DNA of 7,073 bases from Methanosarcinaceae archaeon (lineage in GTDB: Archaea > Halobacteriota > Methanosarcinia > Methanosarcinales > Methanosarcinaceae). A program made the translations under genes and the position numbers. This document shows, one piece after another, positions 1 to 5,505 of the stretch. Position 1 is the first letter of the stretch. Each line of letters opens with the position of its first letter. The notes under the pieces are model-generated. The model saw only the letters and a list, made by a program, of their open reading frames with translations, did no database searches and had not been told where the DNA came from. The DNA lies in the NCBI GenBank assembly GCA_030655675.1, contig JAUSPM010000269.1, forward strand, positions 1-7,073. Direction: 5' to 3'.

Positions 1-60
1 TTAAGTTTAAGTTTAAGTTTAAGTTTAAAATTAAATATAAGATTGAGTTTAAGTTTAAGG
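1..60. repeat. 6-bp tandem repeat (unit GTTTAA), truncated by window edge
   Basis: Perfect GTTTAA units start at bases 5, 11, 17 and 23, and again at 47 and 53. The intervening 18 bases (29-46) split into three degenerate units, each with two mismatches. The second perfect block is exactly in phase with the first (47 minus 5 is 42, or 7 x 6), so this is one continuous decayed array and not two separate ones. It probably extends to the left of the window. Frame 1 is open from base 1 to a TAA at 70-72 and would read as alternating Leu/Ser-type residues. It could therefore be the end of a gene lying mostly outside the window, but a 6-bp repeat gives such alternation automatically. Confidence 0.8.
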
Positions 61-158
61 ATACATTGGTAAAAGATGTATGTTATTTGCGCATCAATAA
101 TCTTTTAGATCGATGTTCTATTTTATTCTTTTCCCACGCAAGAATCAGGCACGTCAAA

Positions 159-171
159 GGATGATGCATCC
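159..171 (-). terminator. Possible hairpin after the sulfur-relay operon
   Basis: GGATG (159-163) and CATCC (167-171) form a perfect 5-bp stem with a 3-base loop, 14 bases beyond the stop codon of the last minus-strand gene. On the minus strand only three Ts follow it, so termination is a weak guess. A second 6-bp inverted repeat, ATACAT (61-66) with ATGTAT (76-81), lies further downstream and is an alternative end point. Confidence 0.2.
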
Positions 172-185
172 GTTAAATCAAGATC

Positions 186-446
186 CTACCAAGAAACTAC
201 TTTGTCGTATTCAAACAAAAGTTGTACCATTCCGTTATAATCTACGGTCTCAACTTCTATATTCATATTACGAGCCCGCACATCCGCATCAAGGATATAC
301 ACTTTTGCAAAATCAGATGAAAGGTCGCCAAGAACTGCATCATGGATGTACAGCAATCCGATCTCATTCTTATCCGCCTGTTTTTTTGCGATCTCAATGG
401 GTGTGGGGTCATTCAGGTCTTTTATGATATGTAATATCTTTTGCAT
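186..446 (-). CDS. DsrH/TusB-like sulfur-relay subunit
   Basis: Small cytoplasmic protein of 86 residues in the DsrH/TusB family. In bacteria DsrH/TusB is the third subunit of the hexameric DsrEFH/TusBCD complex that accepts persulfide sulfur from TusA. Visible family features are the N-terminal strand MQKILHIIKD, the NEIGLLYIHDAVLGDL segment (the family's 'D..LLi.dgV' strand and turn), and a short C-terminal strand ending in Trp. Length is close to the family norm of about 95. There is no cysteine anywhere, so the conserved DsrH cysteine is missing and the subunit is probably structural. The ATG at 446 is preferred over an in-frame GTG at 455: AGGTGAT lies just upstream of the ATG and the GTG is part of that ribosome binding site. 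It is the last gene of the operon, 9 bases after the dsrF-like stop. Assignment rests on weak sequence similarity plus strong gene-order support. Confidence 0.75.
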   Translation of the reverse strand: MQKILHIIKDLNDPTPIEIAKKQADKNEIGLLYIHDAVLGDLSSDFAKVYILDADVRARNMNIEVETVDYNGMVQLLFEYDKVVSW

Positions 447-450
447 CTCT

Positions 451-457
451 ATCACCT
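451..457 (-). promoter_or_regulatory. Ribosome binding site that sets the dsrH-like start
   Basis: AGGTGAT on the minus strand matches the archaeal anti-Shine-Dalgarno core and lies 4 bases before the ATG at 446-444. It overlaps the TAG stop of the upstream dsrF-like gene (458-456), so the two genes are probably translationally coupled. The site also contains the alternative GTG start, which has no ribosome binding site of its own. Confidence 0.65.
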
Positions 458-800
458 ACCATGGAATTACAATATCAGAATCTGCAATGAGTTCTGCGAT
501 CATATCATGTGAGATCGGTTCGATACCAGATAGCAATTCAACATTTCTCGCCTTCGCCGCATCCTTATCTACAACAAGACTGTGTGCGATCATCTTTAGC
601 ATTTCGATCTCTTCCGACGTGTCCTTTGCACCGACAATACCTGAATGAAGTTGTCCTGCATGACGTACACCTTCATCTAAAAATATCACAGTAACACTAT
701 CATCGCGAAGTGTGGCTCCGACTGCCATGCGCAAACCTTCGATGTTGCGTATAGTGTTAAAGGGCGTGCGCCTGATGATGACTGCAATTTTCTTTTTCAT
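456..800 (-). CDS. DsrF/TusC-like sulfur-relay subunit
   Basis: Cytoplasmic DsrE-superfamily protein of 114 residues, most like the DsrF/TusC branch. The N-terminus reads KKKIAVIIRRTPFNTIRN, then EGLRMAVGATL, then a SVTVIFLDEGVRHAG segment: the alpha/beta fold with the 'ViF..dGV' strand typical of these subunits. A C-terminal SDIVIPW matches the family's 'yDvii.f' ending. The length is close to bacterial TusC (about 119). It has no cysteine, consistent with DsrF/TusC being a non-catalytic subunit. In known complexes E, F and H assemble as a dimer of heterotrimers. The gene is third in the tusA-E-F-H operon, 36 bases after the dsrE-like stop. The ATG at 800 fits the family start; only a weak GGA precedes it. 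It could instead be a generic DsrE-family protein, but order and both neighbours argue for DsrF. Confidence 0.8.
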   Translation of the reverse strand: MKKKIAVIIRRTPFNTIRNIEGLRMAVGATLRDDSVTVIFLDEGVRHAGQLHSGIVGAKDTSEEIEMLKMIAHSLVVDKDAAKARNVELLSGIEPISHDMIAELIADSDIVIPW

Positions 801-836
801 GATAATGTTCCATATTCATTTAAATGTATCAAAATA

Positions 837-1136
837 TCAAAACGATATGAATCTATTCGATTCTTTGATTATCGTTGCAAGATCATACTGACTTCCATAT
901 ACGATATTCTCAACAACTTCCACTTTTCTTTGTGCTGCATTGTGAGCGCATAGAATAATCTCAACTCCTTGTTCGATCAAAACCTGGAATGGCTCAAAAA
1001 CAGAGTTGTGTGTGCCATCTGCCATCAGGAAAATCGATACTGATGTGCCCTGTTTGACGGCAGCTTTGCTAAGTTCTATTACAGTATTGGTATTCTCGTG
1101 CTCTGGTGATGTAGTAAGCAGTATCCCGAGTTTCAT
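837..1136 (-). CDS. DsrE/TusD-like sulfurtransferase subunit
   Basis: Protein of 99 residues in the DsrE/TusD family, the catalytic persulfide-carrying subunit of DsrEFH/TusBCD complexes. It starts MKLGILLTTSPEHENT, the usual beta strand followed by a loop, continues with VSIFLMADGT ('V.iFl..dGv'), then GVEIILCAHNAAQRKV. Cys63 in this last motif aligns with the active cysteine of TusD/DsrE (the 'C..aa..Rgv' pattern) and should receive sulfur from TusA. It is the only cysteine among the three E/F/H-type proteins when read from this start. An in-frame GTG at 1148 would add four residues (MCTI). I chose the ATG at 1136 because the family begins at this Met, although neither start has a good ribosome binding site. 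The gene is second in the operon, 25 bases after the tusA stop. Confidence 0.82.
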   Translation of the reverse strand: MKLGILLTTSPEHENTNTVIELSKAAVKQGTSVSIFLMADGTHNSVFEPFQVLIEQGVEIILCAHNAAQRKVEVVENIVYGSQYDLATIIKESNRFISF

Positions 1137-1161
1137 GATTGTACACACGATCTGTATTTAG

Positions 1162-1392
1162 TTAGGCTTTTTGGATGCGAACCTTCCACAGTTTATCTGC
1201 GACCTTATCGATTCCCAAAACGGTGTGTCCTTCATTTGTTACGCTCTTTGGGACATTTTCGACTGCAGGCGCATGATCGAAGATCACTGTAAGTAAATCT
1301 CCGCTTTCAAGTTGTTCAAGTTGGAGTTTTGTTTTTACGAAAGTAAAAGGGCAAACATCTCCGGTCAGGTCTAATTCGATTTCTTGAGTCAT
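1162..1392 (-). CDS. tusA: TusA-family sulfur carrier protein
   Basis: A 76-residue TusA/SirA/YedF-family protein, the small persulfide carrier that passes sulfur from a cysteine desulfurase or rhodanese to DsrE-type acceptors. Residues 4-12 (EIELDLTGD) are the first strand, and C14-P15-F16-T17 begins the first helix, continuing VKTKLQLEQL. Cys14 is the expected carrier residue and the only cysteine. The canonical CPxP motif here is CPFT, with Thr replacing the second proline; this variant is known in a TusA subgroup and probably does not abolish function. The LESGDLLTVIFDHAPAVENVP segment is the usual second strand and helix. Length matches the family (about 75-80). AGGT lies 7 bases before the ATG. 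It is the first gene of the minus-strand operon and has its own TATA-like box near 1448. Confidence 0.9.
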   Translation of the reverse strand: MTQEIELDLTGDVCPFTFVKTKLQLEQLESGDLLTVIFDHAPAVENVPKSVTNEGHTVLGIDKVADKLWKVRIQKA

Positions 1393-1443
1393 ATTTTCTA
1401 CCTTTTATTGATAAGTTGAATACAATAATTCATTCGATCAGGC

Positions 1444-1457
1444 ATATATAATTTGAG
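1444..1457 (-). promoter_or_regulatory. Putative archaeal promoter of the tusA-dsrEFH operon
   Basis: On the minus strand CTCAAA (BRE-like, 1457-1452) is followed directly by TTATATAT (1451-1444), a good match to archaeal BRE plus TATA. Transcription would start near 1423, leaving a leader of about 30 bases before the tusA ATG. That suggests the sulfur-relay operon is transcribed independently of the upstream exported-protein gene. Confidence 0.5.
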
Positions 1458-1504
1458 GTCACGGCAAGTATTAAACAAGTTGCACAAAAATAGGACATTG
1501 CGCT

Positions 1505-1954
1505 TTATGTAGAACTATAAAATGTGTTTTGTGTTTTATGTGTATTTACGAGTTGCTTGGTGGAACCGTCTGGATATACAAACGTAAGCACATCCACACT
1601 GACACCAAGTTCATGTGAATCATGTAAGTAGTAATCACCGCTTTGTCTTGATATATTTTTCAACATTATCATAGCATGGTTTTGTCCAATCTCAATTATC
1701 TCGACATCCTCAAATTCAAAAAATATATTCTCAAACGTAGGTCCAAGATTGCGGCTGCCAAGCAAGAAAACATAGGCTTTTGCAAAAGGATCGAGATCAT
1801 ATGTGATCTCCACTATACCATCTGCTTTTTCAAAAGTCACAACCATTTGGGTGATATGTATGAATTGTTCATCCTCTATCACTGTCGATGATGGCATAAT
1901 GACTAATGCGAATGCTGCTATCAACAAGATCATAATTGCTGCAAGTGATTTCAT
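1505..1954 (-). CDS. Exported protein of unknown function
   Basis: Unrecognised 149-residue protein. Residues 1-3 (MKS) and a hydrophobic stretch over residues 4-20 form a signal peptide or N-terminal membrane anchor, followed by PSSTVIEDE. There is no clear AxA cleavage site and no lipobox cysteine; the protein has no cysteine at all. The remainder (about 120 residues) alternates hydrophobic and polar residues, suggesting a beta-rich extracytoplasmic domain. Conspicuous parts are ADGIVEITYDLDPFAKAYVF, GSRNLGPTFENIFFEFEDVE and DVLTFVYPDGSTK. There is no second membrane segment, so it is either secreted or held by the N-terminal helix. The ATG at 1954 is the natural start because the signal sequence follows at once; the ribosome binding site is weak. 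It lies upstream of tusA on the same strand with a 112-base gap, and is divergent from lonB. A role in envelope protein quality control is possible from position only. Confidence 0.75.
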   Translation of the reverse strand: MKSLAAIMILLIAAFALVIMPSSTVIEDEQFIHITQMVVTFEKADGIVEITYDLDPFAKAYVFLLGSRNLGPTFENIFFEFEDVEIIEIGQNHAMIMLKNISRQSGDYYLHDSHELGVSVDVLTFVYPDGSTKQLVNTHKTQNTFYSST

Positions 1955-2013
1955 GGTATCCGACGTATATATTTAATTTACCGGTTAATATCTCTTTTTA
2001 CAAGAGTATACAA

Positions 2014-2027
2014 TTATATAACTTTGA
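2014..2027 (-). promoter_or_regulatory. Putative promoter of the exported-protein gene
   Basis: On the minus strand TCAAAG (BRE-like, 2027-2022) is followed by TTATATAA (2021-2014). Transcription would start near 1992, giving a leader of roughly 35-40 bases before the ATG at 1954. It forms half of a 7-bp inverted repeat, TATATAA (2015-2021) with TTATATA (2028-2034), so a plus-strand TATA-like box faces away from it. Confidence 0.45.
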
Positions 2028-2148
2028 TTATATATACAGTAGTGGCTATAAAAGCGTCAAGTATATATGATTCAGTTACCTTTTTAAGACACAAATCAAT
2101 AACACATAACATACTTACAGTCAGATTACAAAGACTGATCTTTTTATA
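2028..2148 (+). promoter_or_regulatory. Candidate promoter region of the lonB-tldD-tldE operon
   Basis: Several plus-strand TATA-like boxes precede lonB, and sequence alone does not choose among them. They are TTATATAT at 2028-2035, CTATAAAAG at 2046-2054, TATATATG at 2062-2069 (with the best BRE-like sequence, GTCAAG) and TTTTTATA at 2141-2148. The first three would give leaders of about 85-120 bases. The last would start transcription almost at the lonB ATG (2176), excluding the GTGA ribosome binding site at 2165-2168, so the upstream boxes fit better. More than one may be used, as would suit a stress-responsive protease. Confidence 0.35.
2118..2137 (+). promoter_or_regulatory. Inverted repeat upstream of lonB (possible operator)
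   Basis: CAGTC (2118-2122) and GACTG (2133-2137) form a 5-bp inverted repeat with a 10-base spacer, ending 3 bases before the TATA-like TTTTTATA at 2141. The placement suits a regulator binding site over the BRE of that box, or a weak hairpin in a longer leader. The arms are short and chance is a real possibility. Confidence 0.25.
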
Positions 2149-2175
2149 ATTACTAACACACAATGTGAGTTCAAC

Positions 2176-4179
2176 ATGGAAAACGACGAAAATATTAATG
2201 AAGAAACCACACCAGTTGCACCTAGTGACTCTGATGTAGAAGTCAATGATGATGTTACCATTGATACTACTATTAAAACCACTGAAGATACAACTGCCAA
2301 TATCGAAGTTCCGGAACTTCAGATCGACCAGATCATAGGCCAGGACCATGCTGTTGAAGTTGTCAGAAAAGCAGCAAGCCAAAGGCGACATGTCATGATG
2401 ATCGGTACTCCCGGTACCGGAAAATCGTTGCTTGCAAAAGCGATGGCAGAACTACTTCCAAAAGAGGAATTGCAGGATATCTTGGCATATCCGAATATCG
2501 AAGACTCGAACAACCCCAAGATCAGGGAAGTGCCTGCCGGAAAGGGCAGGGAGATCGTCATGGCACACAGGATGGAAGCCAGAAAGAAAGCACAGGCACG
2601 CAATATGCTGATGATGCTATTCGTGTTCGGAATTGTTATGTATTCATTTTATGTGGGGCAGCTTTTGTGGGGCATAATCGCAGCCATCATGATACTGATG
2701 TTAACACGCCAGTTCATGCCAAAAGAAGAACTCATGATCCCGAAACTTATTGTTTCAAATTTCGAGAAGGAACATGCACCATACATCGATGCGACCGGAA
2801 CACACGCAGGTGCGCTTCTGGGCGATGTAAGGCATGATCCATTCCAGTCAGGCGGACTGGAAACACCTGCACACGACCGTGTGGAAGGCGGAGATATTCA
2901 CAAGGCTCACAAGGGCGTATTGTTCATTGATGAAATGAATACCTTGCGAATAGAATCCCAGCAAAGTATGCTCACAGCATTGCAGGAAAAAGAATTTTCG
3001 ATCACAGGGCAGTCTGAACGCAGTTCAGGTGCACTTGTGAAAACCGACCCTGTACCATGTGATTTTATCATGGTTGCAGCAGGTAATCTTGATGCAGTTG
3101 AAAATATGCATCCTGCACTGAGATCCCGTATAAAGGGATACGGATATGAGATATATATGCGTGATTCGATGGATGACACTGCTGAAAATCGTGAAAAACT
3201 TGTACGTTTCGTTGCTCAGGAAGTTGTACGGGACGGTAATATTCCACACTTTAACATGGCTGCTGTGGATGAAATTATACGCGAAGCAAAACGCAGGGCT
3301 GGAAGAAAAGGTCATCTGACATTGAAACTGCGAGATCTTGGAGGACTTGTTAGGGTTGCGGGAGATATTGCCCGTGCCGAAGAAGCAGATATCACAACTG
3401 CAAAACATGTACTCGCTGCCAAAAAGATGGCACGTTCCATTGAACAGCAACTTGCAGATAGTTATCTTGAGCAGAAAAAGGATTACCAGTTATTCGGTAA
3501 AGAAGGTTCAGCGATCGGGAGAGTTAACGGACTTGCCGTAATGGGCGGGGATTCTGGGATAGTTCTTCCTATTATAGCAGAAGTAACACCATCCCAGTCG
3601 AGTTCTGGAGGTCGAGTTATCGCAACCGGTATGCTGAAAGATATTGCCAAAGAGTCAGTACAAAACGTGTCGGCTGTCATCAAAAAGATGACAGGAAAGG
3701 ATATTATGAACCACGATATTCACATACAGTTCATTGGAACTTATGAAGGTGTGGAAGGCGACAGTGCTTCGATTTCAATAGCGACCGCTGTTATATCAGC
3801 TATTGAGGGCATCCCGATCGATCAGACGGTAGCAATGACAGGTTCGCTATCAGTCAGGGGCGATGTGCTTCCTATCGGTGGAGTCACCTACAAGATCGAA
3901 GCAGCGGCATTGGCAGGGATAAAGAAGATCATCATTCCAAAGTCGAATGAAGCTGATGTTCTGATCGAAGATATGTATAAGGATATGGTCGAGATAATTC
4001 CAGTCACCAATATAAGTGAAGTTATCGAACACAGTCTTGTTGCCAGTGACAGCGAAAAGAAAGGAATCGTGGATAAACTGAAAAAACTAACGAATATAAA
4101 GTTGAACCTTGATATTCCAGATGTTATTCCAGTAGCAATTAAGAACATAAACAGCAGCGCAGGAACAAATAATGCATAA
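2176..4179 (+). CDS. lonB: Membrane-anchored ATP-dependent protease LonB
   Basis: Archaeal LonB, an AAA+ serine protease held at the cytoplasmic face of the membrane; it degrades unfolded and regulatory proteins using ATP. Residues 1-45 are a polar, acidic, Thr-rich extension, likely disordered. The AAA+ domain starts near residue 48 (QIDQIIGQDHAVEV). Walker A is GTPGTGKS at 77-84, Walker B GVLFIDE at 247-253 (D252, E253), sensor 1 includes N304, and likely arginine fingers are R316/R318. Inserted between Walker A and B are two close hydrophobic segments, about 144-160 and 163-177, forming the membrane hairpin that defines LonB. The C-terminal protease domain has Ser530 in EGDSAS and Lys573 in GGVTYKIEAA, the Ser/Lys dyad, 43 residues apart as in archaeal Lon. 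At 667 residues it is full length, with all key residues present. GTGA lies 7 bases before the ATG. First gene of an operon; its last 8 bases overlap tldD. Confidence 0.96.
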   Translation: MENDENINEETTPVAPSDSDVEVNDDVTIDTTIKTTEDTTANIEVPELQIDQIIGQDHAVEVVRKAASQRRHVMMIGTPGTGKSLLAKAMAELLPKEELQDILAYPNIEDSNNPKIREVPAGKGREIVMAHRMEARKKAQARNMLMMLFVFGIVMYSFYVGQLLWGIIAAIMILMLTRQFMPKEELMIPKLIVSNFEKEHAPYIDATGTHAGALLGDVRHDPFQSGGLETPAHDRVEGGDIHKAHKGVLFIDEMNTLRIESQQSMLTALQEKEFSITGQSERSSGALVKTDPVPCDFIMVAAGNLDAVENMHPALRSRIKGYGYEIYMRDSMDDTAENREKLVRFVAQEVVRDGNIPHFNMAAVDEIIREAKRRAGRKGHLTLKLRDLGGLVRVAGDIARAEEADITTAKHVLAAKKMARSIEQQLADSYLEQKKDYQLFGKEGSAIGRVNGLAVMGGDSGIVLPIIAEVTPSQSSSGGRVIATGMLKDIAKESVQNVSAVIKKMTGKDIMNHDIHIQFIGTYEGVEGDSASISIATAVISAIEGIPIDQTVAMTGSLSVRGDVLPIGGVTYKIEAAALAGIKKIIIPKSNEADVLIEDMYKDMVEIIPVTNISEVIEHSLVASDSEKKGIVDKLKKLTNIKLNLDIPDVIPVAIKNINSSAGTNNA

Positions 4180-5503
4180 TGTAGATTTTTTTGATTCAAG
4201 AATTATTGAGGGGACTGCGACCTCAATTATTCTTGACAATGGCAAGATAGAGGAGATCTCTGTAAACTACACCCGCGGCGTGGGCGTGCGAGCTCTTTGC
4301 GGCGGCTCATGGGGATTCACATCTGCAGATGGTGATTTTGATCTCCAGAAAGCTATGAGGTCAGCATTTGAACTTGCAGAAGGGATGGATTCAAAAACCC
4401 CACAAGAGAAAGTAGAATTATTTCCCACCACCACACCTGTTTTAAAGGGTATACCGAATATCAAGATTGACCCAAAGAACGTTCCGATAGAGGAAAAGGT
4501 ACAGCTCCTGAAGGATATTGGAGCGCATGCAAAGATAGATGGGGTTAGCAGTACAACGGCTGTGTATTCAGAGTCTTCAATGAAAATGCAGTACAGCAAT
4601 TCGGAAGACGTTGAATGTGAATATGAATTGATGCGGATCGGTTTTGCGATCAGTGCTGTTGCTTCCCAAAATGGTGTATATCAAGCAGGCAGAGAAAGCA
4701 GATTCGGGGTTTGTGGGTATGAATTGTTCGATAAACATGATGCTTTTGCACTTGCAAAGTCTGCCGGAAAGACGGCTGTTGAACTTCTGGGTGCAAAACA
4801 GGCAAAAGGCGGAAACATGCCTGTAATACTTGATCCTGAACTTGCAGGCGTTTTTGCGCATGAGGCTGTAGGTCACGCATCTGAAGCGGACCTGGTGCTT
4901 GAAGGCAGTTCGGTTCTTGAGAACAAGATCGGTGAGCAGATCGCATCACCTCTTGTCAGTGTTATTGATGACCCGACATTGCACGAATACGGGTATTACC
5001 CATTCGATGCAGAGGGTGTTCAGTCTAACAAAACAACGATCATAAAGGACGGCATGATGGAATCATACTTACATTCAAGGGAAACTGCCGCGCGTCTTGG
5101 TGGAATTCCAGGACATAGCAGGGCACAGGGTTACTCGATGCCGATCGTAAGGATGAGTAATACATATATCGATAACGGAAATTCGAAATTCGAGGAGATG
5201 CTTGAGGACATTGGTGACGGTATATACCTCATAGGTTCTCGCGGCGGACAGGTGAACACAGGCGAAGGTGTGTTCCAGTTCAATGCCGAGAAAGGATATC
5301 TTATTGAGAACGGTGAACTGACAACGTTACTTCGTGATGTGTCTCTTTCCGGAAATACGCTTGAGATACTGAAAAACGTCAACATGGTCGGCAACGACCT
5401 AACAATGCATTCAGGCAGATGCGGCAAGAACGGACAAACAGCACCTGTAACTGACGGTTCCCCCCATATATCGATAACAAAAGCCCTTGTCGGAGGTGTC
5501 TGA
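4172..5503 (+). CDS. tldD: TldD metallopeptidase, catalytic subunit
   Basis: TldD family (peptidase U62/M103). With TldE it forms a heterodimeric zinc peptidase that cleaves small unstructured peptides inside a closed chamber; in bacteria it also processes microcin B17 and CcdA. The zinc motif HEAVGH is at 230-235, with Glu231 as the catalytic base, and Cys417 in SGRCGKNGQ is the expected third ligand. Other landmarks are the N-terminal domain with GVGVRALCGGSWGF (about 36-49), PVILDPELAGVFAHE leading into the motif, and GSRGGQVNTGEGVFQF (about 354-369). Length of 443 is somewhat shorter than E. coli TldD (481), normal for archaea. The ATG at 4172 lies inside the end of lonB, with AGGA at 4161-4164 seven bases upstream, so translation is probably coupled to lonB. 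All catalytic residues are intact. The partner tldE follows directly. Confidence 0.95.
   Translation: MHNVDFFDSRIIEGTATSIILDNGKIEEISVNYTRGVGVRALCGGSWGFTSADGDFDLQKAMRSAFELAEGMDSKTPQEKVELFPTTTPVLKGIPNIKIDPKNVPIEEKVQLLKDIGAHAKIDGVSSTTAVYSESSMKMQYSNSEDVECEYELMRIGFAISAVASQNGVYQAGRESRFGVCGYELFDKHDAFALAKSAGKTAVELLGAKQAKGGNMPVILDPELAGVFAHEAVGHASEADLVLEGSSVLENKIGEQIASPLVSVIDDPTLHEYGYYPFDAEGVQSNKTTIIKDGMMESYLHSRETAARLGGIPGHSRAQGYSMPIVRMSNTYIDNGNSKFEEMLEDIGDGIYLIGSRGGQVNTGEGVFQFNAEKGYLIENGELTTLLRDVSLSGNTLEILKNVNMVGNDLTMHSGRCGKNGQTAPVTDGSPHISITKALVGGV
5492..5498 (+). promoter_or_regulatory. Strong ribosome binding site of tldE
   Basis: GGAGGTG, a near-complete Shine-Dalgarno sequence, lies within the last codons of tldD and 7 bases before the tldE ATG at 5506. 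It is the strongest ribosome binding site in the window and fixes the tldE start. It would support equal production of the two subunits of the TldD/TldE dimer. Confidence 0.8.
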
Positions 5504-5505
5504 AC

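Noticed and set aside
1..60. CRISPR-like array
   Set aside because: The unit is only 6 bp with no spacers, so it is a simple tandem repeat.
113..427. Plus-strand open frame of 104 codons
   Set aside because: It runs antisense over the dsrH-like gene, has no family features or ribosome binding site, and its composition (many Gln, His, Arg, Tyr) is typical of a shadow frame.
447..455. GTG start three codons upstream for the dsrH-like gene
   Set aside because: The GTG lies inside the AGGTGAT ribosome binding site that serves the ATG at 446, and nothing resembling a binding site precedes the GTG.
1137..1148. GTG start adding MCTI to the dsrE-like protein
   Set aside because: Family proteins begin at the MKLGI strand, and no ribosome binding site favours the GTG. 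The extra cysteine it would add is therefore not counted.
2014..2391. Minus-strand open frame of 125 codons across the lonB start
   Set aside because: It covers the divergent promoter region and the lonB N-terminus, with no recognisable domain; lonB is certain on the other strand.
2605..2706. Hydrophobic insertion in the AAA+ domain of LonB read as a possible frameshift or foreign insertion
   Set aside because: Two membrane segments between Walker A and Walker B are the normal defining feature of archaeal LonB, and the frame is intact on both sides.
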